Part shown: piece after piece, positions 41,217 to 53,733 of the stretch
Position numbering within the stretch: position 1 is the stretch's first letter
Layout of the letters: each line of letters begins with the position of its first letter
From: Nymphaea colorata
Taxonomy: Eukaryota; Streptophyta; Magnoliopsida; Nymphaeales; Nymphaeaceae
Direction of reading: 5' to 3'
NCBI RefSeq assembly: GCF_008831285.2
Contig: NC_045149.1
Location: forward strand, 10,506,417-10,570,416
Length of the DNA stretch: 64,000 bases
Position numbers and translations under genes: made by a program
The notes under the pieces: generated by a model
The model's input: only the letters and a program-made list of their open reading frames with translations
The model's database searches: none
Told to the model about the DNA's origin: nothing

Positions 41217-43565
41217 GCATGCACAAAAATCTCAAATTTAAACTTAAACTTAGAACCTCAATTTCCCTTTGCTTTTCGAATATATTTTCCGAACCCTTTT
41301 TTGGTAATTTAATAAGCCTAAGTGTACCAGTTCGTAATTGTACATAAATCTTTGGTTTTTCGCAGAAATTGCAAAACTTTTCCTAGAACCCTCTTTCAGC
41401 AATTTATAATAAATCCAAGGGTATTACCACCCAATGTGACTTAAGATGAAAACTCTAGATTTATCTAAGTAGAGGCATGGACACAGTTTATCATCCATAG
41501 CATGAAATTTGAAGGATAAGTCTTATGGACTCGGATGACTGCCTATCATTCATTGAATGAGATTTGAAGGATATGATTTTAGTAGTGAAAAATAGAAAAA
41601 GGTGTTGGCATTTGAATTTATAGTACTTCCAAATTGCCCATACTTTTTTTCTCCATCTTTCACTCGAGGAGATGACTGAGTTTAGGATATGCTACAAATT
41701 CTAATGCTTCTATACCTTTTTCTTATGTCTAAGATTCTCACTCTTGTTGTCTCATCAAATTTCATCTCGTAGAGCCTCAAGTAGAGCACCAATAAACATA
41801 GGATAGCTGGTCGGGCTTGTAGGCATCATGCATTTGCATCTTAAGTAATAGGATGCGGTATCCCAGCTGAAAGGCACAATGAACAATGCCGAAGCAGCCC
41901 AAGACCCCATAGATAGGGAAAATGTGGTTGTCCATTAGGCCTCTTTTGCGGGTGGTGTGTTGTTAATCACCTGAAAATCTCATTCAATAGACGACGTGCA
42001 GTAATCCATAGAATTCAACGCCAGATCTCACGCAATAGACTATGGATGGTAGTCACACAATCTAATCCTTTAGTCAATCCATAAAAGTGAATTATTTGTA
42101 CGGTCTTCCAACTACTGAATATGTAACTGTTTATTGAATGCCAAAATGTTTACTGGATTTTGTGCACAATTTAAGTAAGCACTATGCAGAGCTTAGCTTG
42201 AGGCCCACAAGAGCAACTCATAAATGTTGACAATGTACATATCTTAACGAACCATGCCTTTTTAGCAGTAAAGCCAATAAACTTATTTTCTACTTACTTA
42301 TAAATGAGATGAGAACTTGAAATTGAGATCAATCATAGAGAAAGCAAACAATAATGATTTCCCTTAATAGCAGGAAAACGAGGATAAGCCGAGGCAATAT
42401 AAAACATGTGTTTTTGGTACACGGTCACTATATTTTCTTGTAAAGAAATGTGCTTTTAGGTGGTTGTCCCTGGTGTGCTCTTCTTTCTGTAGAAAAAGAT
42501 GATAAATTTGCATTTTTTCAATGATCAAATAATGTATGTGATGCAGAAATAGCGTTAATTAAAGAGTTAGGTGTTCTAAGTTTGGACCATGGATAGATGT
42601 GGCCTTTTGGACCACCTGATGATACCATACTCAAATCATGTGGACTTCCTCAAAAAGCAGATGATGTGTGGGCTAGCCCTTCGTCATAAACTGCCAAGGG
42701 TGTCTTGGATGCTCTTCCATTCATCCTTCATATGTGGAACCCACCTTTTTTGTTTTTCATTTTTCTTTCTTTTTTCCCCCCCATTTGTTTTTGGGGCGCC
42801 GTGGATGGAACTTGGAAGCTCTGTGTCAGCTTCCAGGGACGTTGAACACCACCAAGTCAAGGGTCAAACACTAGTTCGGCTGAGTTCCAAGAAGAGTTTG
42901 GACTTAAGTCATGTGTGAACCTGATTTGAGTCAAATGTGGTGAGCCATCGCTTTCTCATGCATATACTCAAGTTTGTTGCTTCTTTTCTCTTGTTTTTGG
43001 TTTATGCGATATAACCAAGTGACACTTTCCTACCTACTTTTTATCATATAAAGCTAATTAAGTTGCACTCTTGTCTTATCTGCTCTTATGTCCAAATTGT
43101 CAAGCTAAATTTTGTGAAAACCATGGAAATGTGGCTCCTCTCAGGGACGTGCTTAGAACAGAAAGTCCTGTTCTTAGGATACTAGGAGCCAAAGTCCCGT
43201 TCTTAGCATCCTCAGGATGGGATTAAAAAGCCATAGTTTCCATTTTACGTGTGGACCCAACATGCATTCTTGCATCTTGTTTCAGGTTCATGTCCACCGA
43301 AATCATGAACACAAAGAACACCCTTTTTTCCTTTTTGTTGAACATCTGCCTTTTGCACAGCTCCCCATACAAAACAAACACTCCAGTGGGAGCACTGTGT
43401 ACACAAGGACAAGCTGTGACATTGTTTTAGAACAAGATTTTTTGGATAGTTTGTCCCCTTGGCCCTTGTGGTTCAGCTTAGGACAAGAATGTCGATACCA
43501 CCTGTTCGTAGTTTAGAGGACTTACATTTGTTGAGACACTAAAATTTATTTTCATTTCAAAGGAA
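41217..43565. other. Segment present only in copy A, no gene recognised
   Basis: Copy B joins directly from TTCTAAA to ACGTTGTTCG at this point (63355). No target duplication or terminal repeat is visible in A, and both edges have short A runs, so a 2.3-kb deletion in B is as likely as an insertion in A. Short open frames (42589-42918, 43217-43516) look like chance frames. Confidence 0.5.
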
Positions 43566-44318
43566 AAACGCTGTTCGATGTCCTTCGATTATTAGTGCAG
43601 CTCCAAGAGGTTTCCTTGGTTAATGGATTCCTCAGTTTATTTTAATTTCAAATAAAGGCATCCAAAATTAAGAAAAATGAAAATATGATATTCCATTTGC
43701 GACTTATAAGAGGTACACTGCATATCAAGATCTAAAAAAAAAAATTAAAAATTTGTTATTCTCTTGAACTTAAGAAACTTCAATATTTATTCTTCCAAGT
43801 ACGTGGGGACCGAGTCAATATCAAAAATATTTCTTATCCTTCTCATATGGCTTTAGTGCTGTGTTCAAACTTTCATATTACATACACAGAGGAAAAGGAG
43901 CTCTTTAAGCGTTTACATCCTCAGCCCTAAAAGTTAACAATAGATGCAAACTTAAAATAGTTATCAATTGTTTTATGCCTTATGCATAAATCTGTTAAAT
44001 GTTTAAAAGAGAAGTTCCATTTCATTATTAACCCTCATCAAAGTCTTAATATACCGCTACAATGGTTTAACTTTAAATTGATAGAGTTGTTTTTTGGTTA
44101 AAGGCTAGGTGATTGTTTGTCTCCCGTGATTGCCTGCATATGGGTAGAAGAAGGCCCCAGCTGATTCTGCTGGATCATGGATTGTACAAGACACTTGATT
44201 TTTCTACAAGGACAAGCTATGCTGCACTTTGGAAGGTGTTTTAATAATCTTTTGATTGTCTGTGTATGGTCTAATTGCATTACATTATTCTCTGTTACTT
44301 CTTATACTTCTATGAATT

Positions 44319-44512
44319 TTGTTGGCTCTTATATTTGCTGATGTAAATGGAATAAAAGAAAACAGTGTTAAACTTGGTGCTGGAGAGGATTTGTATACCA
44401 TTTTTGCAGGAATCTTGATGATGCGACCGTGGAATAGAGTCATTGATCCAGCAGTGGATCATTTGTTTTTGCAGGGGAATGCTAGTGACCGTGAAGAACT
44501 CCAGGTTAGTAA
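44319..44512 (+). other. Unidentified exon-like open block
   Basis: The frame reads ADVNGIKENSVKLGAGEDLY, TIFAGILMMRPWNR, VIDPAVDHLFLQGNASDREE and stops being open soon after a good donor (ccag|gttagt at 44512). Composition looks protein-coding rather than intronic, and the donor fits. I do not recognise the family and it does not match RAD54. An internal tttttgcag could be an alternative acceptor. Confidence 0.45.
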
Positions 44513-45618
44513 TTATTATTTGTAGCATGTGATCATAAATATTGACTAGATTTTGACATTATACCTTTGAAACTGTAAGAAAAATGGGTAAATAGCTGGA
44601 GATTGTTCCATCTGAGCTACATATTTGAAAGTTTGTGAAATAATTCAAGGATATTCTCAAGGAGATTCACTGAAAAGAAAATAATCTTCACAACAATACT
44701 CAATACAATAAGCTTCACAAGTTTAAATGCATTAAGCATGCAGGAAACACATGCCAAACACACACAGACTGAATATGAAAGAGGACCTTTATTAGAAAAA
44801 AGCCATGTAAAGAAACGGGGCCGAAGTCCCCAAGAAATATATGAAGGATAAGGTGGATCTGGTTGCTGGGCTAGCTCCTAGGTCTAGAAGTCAAGGGGTT
44901 GGGGCTGTCAGATTATAGCAGAACTTGTCAACAGATGGGAAGAAGGAGAAAACACAAAGATGCGGGCTCAATCTCATCACAATTTCCAAAATGGGTCATG
45001 ACTCATGATCTATCTGTTATGAATGTATTTTCTGTTCTTATTTGCATTCTTTTTCCTTTTCCTTTTCTTTTTGTGTTTTCCATTATTTTTGTTTTTTCCT
45101 TTTTTCTCTTCTAAGAGATGTTAGAGCCCCAATGGCTAGATTTGCCTAAAGCCCTCTTACGTGCCTCTTTAAAACGGTGTAGCATTAGTCTTGAGGTTTA
45201 ATGACACCTTTTGTGCCTTAGTGCACAAATTATTTTCTAGTTGTCTTTGTGTGTGCTCTCTTGTGAGAGTTTGTGGTGTGAGAAGGTATACATTTATATT
45301 TATATATACTTTCCTTACATGGTACTGAAGTAAGAAGAACTTGGCAGCCAAGTAAGTTCTCCGACGACTGTTTTCTTCGGCGACTTCTTTCCTTTCGTCT
45401 CTCCTCGTCCTCTTCTCATCGCCTCTCTCTCCTCGTCCTCTTCCTCTTAATCCACCAGCAGAGAGACGGTAAGAGAATAGAACTTGGTTGTGCTACGTGG
45501 AGGACATTTTGATATCTAATGCCAAACCACCGGATGAAGTTAGATGCAAAAGGAGAAGAAGAGGAACGGGCTGCACGTACAAGAGAGAGAGAGAGAAGAA
45601 AAAGAGCAGCAACCCTAA

Positions 45619-45915
45619 CGTCTAGAGGTGGGCATCGGGCCGGCCTGATAAAATCGGGTCGAGAACGGCCCGACGGGCCGGCCCATTGGGCCCGGGCCCG
45701 ACCCGGCTCGGCCCGGCCCGGTTATAATAAAATAATATTTTTTAAATTATAAAATATTTTTTTAAATATAAAATATATTTGTTAGTAATAAATATATATT
45801 ATTAAAATAAAAAATATATTTTTTTTAATCCTTAAGAGGCCGGATCTGGCCGGGCCCTGCTCGGGCCAGGTTTTTCCCAGCCCGGGGCCCAGCCCTACTA
45901 ATGTCTACCTCTTGA
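45619..45915. mobile_element. MITE-like repeat with GGGCC-rich ends
   Basis: A GC-rich start (AGAGGTGGGCATCGGGCC) and a roughly complementary end (CCAGCCCTACTAATGTCTACCTCTTG) flank an AT-rich middle of about 120 bases. The AGAGGTGGGCA-type end is common in non-autonomous hAT elements of plants. A clear 8-bp target duplication was not found, so the class is tentative. Confidence 0.45.
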
Positions 45916-46287
45916 TATCATCATATATTGATTTGGTATACAACAAAGTGCACAAAACAATGTTCAAAATTACAAGTATGCCACCGCCCATTATCATTGG
46001 GCGTGTGGAGAAGATAGGTCGGGTCTGGTTGACCCGATCCAAATCGTACAATCTTAACACTGATCATGCCTATGTGGAAAGCATGATCAGATCCTCAAGT
46101 GGATCATGTGGAGCAAAATAATTCTGTGATCGTGGGTATGAAACCTGTTCGTGGATGCTGTTTGGAGTAGTTTTTCGTGGAACAACCTATGTCGTGCGTT
46201 GTGGAGGAGTATAACAGTAATCAGGTACCCAATTGATAGTTGTATGTGGACTAATTGAACTTGGGAGTAGTAGTAGTCATCGGCTGT

Positions 46288-46379
46288 CAGAATTGGTCAG
46301 GTCACGTGATTTATGGATTCGTTTTTGTTACTTCAGAATTGGTCAGGTCACGTGATTTATGGATTCGTCTTTGCTACCC
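46288..46379. repeat. 46-bp tandem repeat, two copies
   Basis: 46288-46333 and 46334-46379 differ at three positions or so. Each contains GTCACGTGA, a palindromic E-box/G-box core. Confidence 0.85.
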
Positions 46380-46615
46380 AATTTGTGATATTCTTATGAT
46401 TTTCGTAGTCAGTAGAGATACATTTCACTATTATGATTGACTGTTGCATCTTATGCACACATATATTGTACATCAGATCATTTTTTTTTTTTTGGAAAAT
46501 TTATTATGGCTGATGGTAGTAAATCCAAAGGTTCTAATGGAGGTGCTATTTCTTTCAATAGTTGTTCTCTCCTTGTGATGCTGCTAAATATCTTATGCTT
46601 TACCAACTGGCACAG

Positions 46616-48117
46616 GTTAAAAGAGCCATTGTTGAAGATGTGAAACAATCCAAAATCTTGGCATACATTACAGCTCTTAAAAAGCTGTGCAATCATCCGA
46701 ACGTAGGTTTTATGGGAGGTGTTTCTTGTTCTTTTTTTGTGAGCATAGCGAGCTGGGAAAAAGGATTCTTGAATACACTGTTCTCACCTATCATGCAAGA
46801 CAGTATACTGTCTATTCTGTGTGTTTTCTAAAAGGAAATTTTTGCAAAATTGCTGTTTCAATCGGTTACAAAACTGGAGTTGCAGAATTTATTTGTGCTT
46901 ACAGATATATCTTCTGATGTTTGCAAAGTCAAGTGCTAGAATGTGCTTTTCATGCTCCAAAAAGTCCTGCCTCATTAATAATTTGCAATGGTGAGAAGAG
47001 AAATAGAAAGAAGCCATCAACTTGTTTAAATTCAAGTTTCAATGTTCACAAAAAAGTGAAAAGTCTTTCTTCCTCAAATTATGCTTTTCTTATCTCATTA
47101 AGTGACAAGGTTCTTCCATTTCATTTTAAGTGGATTCATTTCATTCCATACCAAATGTATTTCTATGGAAACATTTCATTCCATATTGAATGTAATTCTG
47201 TAAAATAGTCTTTTACTCATTTATCTCTTTTTTGATATTTTTACCTTTTTTGGAGATAATATTTATAGGTCATATTTTTATAAAGTGACATGACCTTTTA
47301 GGCTTTTAGATATTCCCAAGTCCACTGCGTTTCTTATAATCAAGAAGATTGGAGACAATCTGTGGTTCAACTTTACTAAACATTCAGCCTAATATCTCTT
47401 TATTGCTCGATCACCAAGCTTTTACATGGACATCTAAAGCTTTTTTGTCTTTTCTCTCCTTCATCAAGGGTTTCTTTGACTCTCTTATTATCCTTTAACT
47501 AATTTTAGTTTTGGTTTAAGAATTATAGGTCTTATATATACCCTGACCTTTGATATAGGTCTGCAAAGTCTTTTTCTTGGGTTGAGGTGGTGATCACACC
47601 ATAAGTCTGTTCTTATACTGGATGACATTGTGAATATTGCATAGAACGAACTATGAAACCATCATTTGTTCTGCAATTACCATGTAGGACACTTTTGTGT
47701 TCTTTTAAGTAAGTTGTAGGTGGTCCACACCACCCATCACTAGCATTTGAGAAAATGCTATGAACCTTAATGTCCTGCTTATTTGCATGGTCACATGCCT
47801 TTGTATAGTTTGTTGGGCTTGCTTATCATTTAGATCCACTCCAGATATATAATGCTTCATTTGCTACAGATATATAATGCCTCATTTGCTATTTTTAATG
47901 TACCATGTAGCTCATTTACGACACTATTCGGAGTGGGAGTTCAGGTTCTGGATTTGAGGACTGTTTGCATCTTTTCCCACCTGAGTTATTCTCTGGGAGG
48001 TTGGTAATGATAGCAATACCTTTTGATTTACATCAGATTATGTGAATTCGAACAATGTCTTTGTCATGCAATTTTGGTCATTACTTTTTAATCGTTTGTA
48101 TAGATCTGGATCATGGA
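46616..48117 (+). pseudogene. RAD54: RAD54 copy B: upstream exons and truncated exon
   Basis: Two exons between the helicase lobes (46616-46702 after gcacag; 47911-47999 after atgtag) have canonical flanks. A third starts after tttgtatag at 48104 and reads SGSW, after which sequence passes into a poly-T tract and the intron that also opens segment A. About 40 residues of this exon, including the region before TLDLF, are absent. Confidence 0.8.
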
Positions 48118-48237
48118 ATTTTTTTTTGCCCTGCAATTTAGTATTAGGAAAGTCAAAGCAAAATTTCTGTTGAGGGCATTTTATTCTTTATACTTGACAT
48201 GCTCATCCCTTTTACATTTCTAACTTTCTACTTCTAG

Positions 48238-49082
48238 ACATTGGATCTTTTTGCTCAGTTATGTCATGAAAGAAGATACCATTTCCTAAGGCTTGATGGG
48301 TCCACTTCAATAAGCAAAAGGCAAAAGCTCGTCAACCGATTTAATGACATATCAAAGGTTTTTAATATCAATAACTGATGCTTATTCCTTCTTGAGTATT
48401 TGCATCCTTCATGGTGTGAGATATGTGCCTTTGATATTGTTGGATGAGTTTGTGTTTCTCTTAAGCAGCAAGGCTGGTGGATGTGGACTTAATTTGATAG
48501 GTGGAAATCGTTTGGTTCTTTTTTATCCAGATTGGAATCCTGCCAATGACAAACAGGTATGTGATTCTGATTCAACAACCTTTCTTCATTTTTCCCGAAA
48601 GTTCACTGTTTTTCCATCATGGTTTTGCTTTCCTCTTCCTCAAATTCTTAGGCAGCTGCAAGGGTTTGGAGAGATGGACAGAAGAAGCGACTGTACATAT
48701 ACAGCTTCCTAACAGCAGGAACTATTGAGGAAAAGGTTTGTTACAATTGTAAAATATGACGAGCTTTGGTGTTTGATTATAACTGGTTAATAGCTCATGA
48801 TTTTAGTTGCATGTTTAACAATAAAACTTGACCTAGTGCCTTTTCTTTTATGCAGGTCTATCAACGTCAAATGTCGAAAGAAGGCCTTCAGAAAGTAATT
48901 CAACAAGAGCAATTGGAAAACCTTGGACTGCAGGTGTTTCATGTCATTGAGTTGTATAAAACCTTAATTGTGTGAATAATTTTGTAATTTCGTTCCTGAT
49001 ATTGGAGGTGAGATATTGCAGGGCAAATCTTCTTTCTACAGAAAACTTGAGGGATCTTTTCACACTGCATGCTAACATAAGG
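48238..49082 (+). pseudogene. RAD54: RAD54 copy B: helicase-lobe exons
   Basis: Exons 48238-48357, 48443-48556, 48652-48735, 48856-48933 and 49022-49082 run uninterrupted here; the CAG|GTCTATC junction at 48853-48862 is the empty target of Copia 1 in copy A. The AGGCGLNL motif is intact in B, unlike A. Confidence 0.85.
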
Positions 49083-49100
49083 TAATGGACTCCTAGTTTC

Positions 49101-49378
49101 TGTAGAAACACACACCAAGATGGAGAGAAAGAGAAGGAACACACAATATACGTGGAAAACTTCAAAGAGAGGTGAAAAACCACGGAGAAGCTCTAACCTA
49201 GGGGCACAACCGCAACCCTAGGAGAGAGAAAATGTTATTTCACTTAATCAACAATTACACCATAAGTGGGATTAAATAAGAGGGAGACCCGCCTAGGGTA
49301 CCGTGCCACTCTCGGTACCCATGCCCATGGGACCGGGTCTGGATCCAGACCCGGTTCCCTATACATGATATGTTAACA
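49101..49378 (-). repeat. Copia 3 LTR (3' LTR on the minus strand)
   Basis: 278 bp, TG...CA; pairs with 53973-54250. Confidence 0.92.
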
Positions 49379-51804
49379 CTCCCCCTCAAGCTTGGCATAC
49401 ATGTCAAACATGCCAAGCTTGCTTACATTTTTCTCGAATTGAGATGTACATAAGGCTTTGGTTAGAACATCTGCAATTTGATCTTCAGACTTCATATAAG
49501 GTAGAATCAACTCCTTTGAATCTATGCGTTCCCGTATGAAGTGGCGATCAATCTCCACATGTTTAGTTCTGTCATGCAGAACGGGATTATTCGCAAGGGA
49601 TTATTCGCAAGGTTAATTGCAGACTTGTTGTCGCAGTACATCCTCATTTTCTCTTTTGTTTCAACACCAATATCTGCTAGGAGAATCTTTAACCATAACA
49701 TTTTTGTAACTCCCATAGCCACAACCCTGTATTCAGCCTTAGCACTGGATCTAGAACAAACTTCATGCCTTTTACTTCTCCATACAACCAGGTTACCCCC
49801 CAAAAAGATGCAGTACCCTGTGGTAGACCTCCTAGTATCCGTACATCCTGCCCAATCTGCGTCAGAGTATCCTTCAATATTAAGTTGGTCTTGCTGAGTA
49901 TAGAGTAATCCTTTTCCTGGGTCATTCTTTAGGTACCTCAACACTCTTTCTGCACTCTTCCAGTGACAATCAGTAGGAGCATGCATAAACTGACTCAACA
50001 CATTCACAACATAAGTAATATCAGGGCGAGTAAGAGTAAGATAGATGAGCTTACCAACCAGCCTCTGATACCGCCCTTTTCCTTCCTCATCTAGGATGTT
50101 GCCAGTTTTGATGCTTATCTTTGTACCGGACTCCATTGGAGTTAGAAAGGGTCTGCATCCAAGTTTGCATGTCTCCTTTAGAAGATCCAGAGTGTATTTC
50201 CTTTGGCTCATAACCAGCCCTGTCTCTGACCGAGCAATCTCTATCCCCAGAAAGTACCTTAGTTTACCCAAATCTTTAAGATCAAATTCAGCAGCTAACC
50301 TCTCCTTCATCTTCTTTTTCTCTTCTTCATCGTCACCTGTGACTATCATATCATCAACATACACAAGAAGAAGACTCACCAGGCCATCTCTCTGCTTAAT
50401 GAATAGGGTGTGATCACCATTTCCCTGTTTGTATCTATTTGTCTTCATCACTATCCTCAGTCTTTCAAACCATGCTCTAGGAGACTGCTTTAATCCATAC
50501 AAGGCTTTCTTGAGATGACAGCATTTTCCGCTTTGAACATATCCAGGAGTCATACTCATGTAGACCTCTTCTTCTAGATGGCCATTCAAGAATGCGTTCT
50601 TAACATCAAGTTGATCCATGCTCCACCCCTTTTTCACGGCAAGTGCTAATATGACCCTCACAGTTTTCAGTTTGGCAACAGGGGCAAAGGTTTCAAGATA
50701 ATCAATACCATATTTCTGGCTGAACCCCTTTGCAACAAGCCGAGCCTTATACCTTTCCACAGTACCATCTGGTTTGTACTTCACATTGAACACCCACTTT
50801 GAACCAACTAAATGAGTCCCTTTGGGAATATCCACAACTTCCCAAGTGTCATTCTTTGCCAAGGCATTCATCTCCTCTGTCATGGCCTGTAGCCATTTAG
50901 GATCCTCTCTAGCATCTTCCACACACCTGGGAATAACAGACTTAGACAAGGATGTTATAAAGCATTTGTAATTCTTACTCAATTTCGCATAAGAGACAAA
51001 TCTCTGAATAGGATGAGAAGTGCAAGACCTGGTGCCCTTGCGCAGGGTTATAGGAAGCTCTTCATTGATTAGACTTGGGTCATCCGGGGAACTCATAGGA
51101 TTGGGATTGGTTACATCAACATTTTCAATCACATCTGTCTTCTTCCTTCTGTACACCTGGCCAAACAAATGATCACGGGCTGTAGGCTGATTATCAACAA
51201 GGCCCTCGTCCATGTGACAGTCTCTATCATCTCTGACTGTGTCTGCCACACTGTCACTGGCCTTGTAATCCAAGAAATCCGTAAACTGAATCAATTGATT
51301 TGAGGAATACTCTTCACTACTGTGCCCTAGATACTCCCCCTGAAGAGGATTCACATGAAAGTATGTCTCATGTTCATGGAAGGTGACGTCCCGGGAAACA
51401 TAGACTTTAGAGGTGGTAGGATCAACACATTTGTATCCCTTCTGAGTGGAGGAATACCCCAGGAAGACAGCCTTGACAGACCGATGATCAAGTTTCTTGA
51501 GGGTGGGACTATGGTCATGAACAAAACAGACACACCCGAACACCCGAGGAGTAAGAGGCCAGGGATTCTGAGTAGGCCAAAGCCTAGAGTATGGGGAATG
51601 GCCCTGCAACACACGGGTAGGCATACGGTTGATAAGGTGGGCACTAGTGAGAAGCGCATCACCCCAGTAGCGCTTGGGAACCTGTCGATGGAACAGAAGA
51701 GCCCGGGTAACATCAAGCAAATGGCGATTCTTTCGTTCAGCCACACCATTTTGGGGAGGTGTGTAACTACAGGACGTTTCATGAACAATACCCTTGCTCT
51801 TCAA
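49373..51804 (-). CDS. Copia 3 Pol: integrase C-terminal part, RT, RNase H
   Basis: The main frame 51804-49522 (760 residues) begins after the integrase stop and contains GVAERKNRHLL (catalytic E), SKWVFNVKYKPDG, DVKNAFLNGHLEEEVYM, LKKALYGLKQSPRAW, catalytic YVDD and RNase H (GYSDADWAGCTDTRRSTTGY, YCDNKSAINLANNP). A 14-bp direct duplication shifts the last roughly 60 residues (HFIRERIDSKELILPYMK...) into the piece 49558-49373. All RT motifs are intact. Confidence 0.92.
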
Positions 51805-51870
51805 GAAATCATCTAGGGATTGAGAGACATACTCTCTAGCATTATCGTTGCGAAAAGCTTGGACAGACGT

Positions 51871-53733
51871 CTAAAACTGAGTCTCAACAAAGGCCACAAA
51901 ATTTTTGACAATAACGGGAACTTCACTACGTTCTTTCAACAGATACATGAACGTACAACGGGAGTAATCATCAATAAGGGTCATAAAGTAATGAAAACCA
52001 CGACAAGTGGGTTCTCCCGAAGGACCCCAAACATCAGAGTGAACCAAAGCAAATGGACGAGTGGTTTTATTGAATGAAATAGGGTACGAGGCCCTAACAT
52101 GTTTAGCCAACTGACACACTTCACAGGTGAAGGAGTCCATGGAAACAGAATGAAACAAACTAGGAAACAACTTCTTAATCAATGGAAACGGAAGATGACC
52201 AAGCTGCTCGTGCCACCGCATAATAGTAGATCTGTCTTCCATGCCTGACAACTGTCCACTAGTGGCTGAAATAAGAGCGGACGCAACCTGCACAGGCAGT
52301 CTGTAGAGTCCATCAATAGCCGAACCAATCCCAATCTTCTGCCCCGTCACCAAGTCCTGCAGAAAACACCGATCAGCAGAAAAGATCATATTACAGTTGA
52401 GTTCTTTAGTAATACTGCTGACAGATAACAAATTCACAGGAATATTGAGAACATGAAGAGCATTATGAAGACAGTATTTATTTAACAAGGACAAACTCCC
52501 TTTTCCAGCCACAGAGATAGAAGAACCATCAGCCATAGATACACGTTGCTGCCCCGAAGACAATTTGTATTCTTGGAACATCTTAGGGTCCCCTGTCATA
52601 TGATGCGTAGCGCCACTGTCAACAATCCAATCACCATGTGAGGAATTACCTTGGTCACTAGTGGCCACGAGAGCTTGGGCTAACTTAGCCCCCTCAGACG
52701 TGGAAGCATCCTCCTGAGTAGTAGACAACCGGCTAATATACGCTTGCAGTTCTTTGATTTGATCGGAGGAAAGCTTAGATTTGGCAACATTTGAAGGACT
52801 ACTCTGACTAGGCTCAGGCACAGAAGGACTCCTGCGGCTGGAAGGAGGATGACCCCGGACAAGCCGCCTCTCAGGATGAAGATCCCAACAAAAATCAACA
52901 GAATGTCCCGATTTGTTGCAATGGCTACACCGCCGAGCAGGACGCTGTCCAATCCCAGAAGCACGACTAACAAAGGCTGAAGGAGAACTCCCCTGACTGG
53001 TGTCAATATGCATCACCTGGCGACGCTGTTCCTCAGATTCCACACGGGCATACACCTCTTCAATTCCGGGGACCTCGTCACAATTGAGAATTTGGCTCCT
53101 AATGGATTCAAATTCATCGCGTAAGCCTCCAAGGAAAATAAACGTCTGATCCATCCATTCTTTGTCCCAGTACAAGGCATGATCAGACCCACAGTGCCAG
53201 TCATCATTCACATGGTAGTCAAGTTCCTCCCACTTAGTCTTTAGGACTGCAAAGAAAGCGGCTACAGACAAGTCACCCTGTTTAAGAGAGTATATGCTAC
53301 GTTTGATTTGGTACGTACACAATACTCTCTTCTTACGGCCATACATCCGTGCAAGCACAGTCCACATGTTGTAGGCAGTCGATTTACGCAAGATCAAAGG
53401 CTGAATATCTGCAGAAACAGAACTAATAATCCATACTTTAACCTGACTATCTTCCAACGCCCAAGTAGCCCATCGCGGATCGGTTTTTGAAGGTGCAGGC
53501 TTCTCCCCAGTAATGTAGGACAGGCGACCACAACTGGTTATCCCAATTTCTAGGGCAGTTGACCAAGAGAGATAGTTATCCTTGTTCAGCCGGATGGAGG
53601 TGACTTGAACAGGCAAGATCTCACTCTTGGTATTGTTGCCCGAGTCTAGGGCATCATCGATCTTGAGGGACATCTCCTCGGCCATCACAATCACCAAGGA
53701 GAAAGAATACCCAGCACCAGAGACGACAAACAA
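51871..53733 (-). CDS. Copia 3 gag, protease and N-terminal integrase
   Basis: A 620-residue frame; the likely gag start is the MAEEMSLK methionine near 53685, in line with Copia 2, with the extra upstream residues being leader. It contains gag, the knuckle CSHCNKSGHSVDFC, the protease site DWIVDSGATHHMTG, the integrase zinc motif (HEQLGHLPF...CEVCQLAKH) and the first catalytic D (HSDVWGPSG). It ends at TAG (51873-51871) shortly before the second catalytic D. Unlike Copia 2, gag and protease are in one frame. Confidence 0.93.
   Translation of the reverse strand: MFVVSGAGYSFSLVIVMAEEMSLKIDDALDSGNNTKSEILPVQVTSIRLNKDNYLSWSTALEIGITSCGRLSYITGEKPAPSKTDPRWATWALEDSQVKVWIISSVSADIQPLILRKSTAYNMWTVLARMYGRKKRVLCTYQIKRSIYSLKQGDLSVAAFFAVLKTKWEELDYHVNDDWHCGSDHALYWDKEWMDQTFIFLGGLRDEFESIRSQILNCDEVPGIEEVYARVESEEQRRQVMHIDTSQGSSPSAFVSRASGIGQRPARRCSHCNKSGHSVDFCWDLHPERRLVRGHPPSSRRSPSVPEPSQSSPSNVAKSKLSSDQIKELQAYISRLSTTQEDASTSEGAKLAQALVATSDQGNSSHGDWIVDSGATHHMTGDPKMFQEYKLSSGQQRVSMADGSSISVAGKGSLSLLNKYCLHNALHVLNIPVNLLSVSSITKELNCNMIFSADRCFLQDLVTGQKIGIGSAIDGLYRLPVQVASALISATSGQLSGMEDRSTIMRWHEQLGHLPFPLIKKLFPSLFHSVSMDSFTCEVCQLAKHVRASYPISFNKTTRPFALVHSDVWGPSGEPTCRGFHYFMTLIDDYSRCTFMYLLKERSEVPVIVKNFVAFVETQF

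Larger units (their letters stand above)
5171..43829. repeat. Segmental duplication, copy A
   Basis: From about 5171 this segment aligns in the same orientation with copy B (48127-63616) through RAD54 exons, introns and 3' flank, with a few percent differences by eye. Alignment is interrupted in A by 5904-11287, 16242-24587, 28126 to about 40490 and 41217-43565, and in B by 49101-54250. Similarity ends at 43829 against 63616. The left edge lies in a poly-T intron stretch. Confidence 0.9.
43830..46615. other. Unique spacer between the duplicated segments
   Basis: Holds an unidentified exon-like block, a GC-ended repeat and a short tandem repeat (listed separately). RAD54 exons that should precede 46616 were not found here. 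Confidence 0.5.

Noticed and set aside
42589-43516. Two short plus-strand frames in the A-only segment
   Set aside because: No conserved motif and no splice structure; probably chance frames in repeat-derived DNA.
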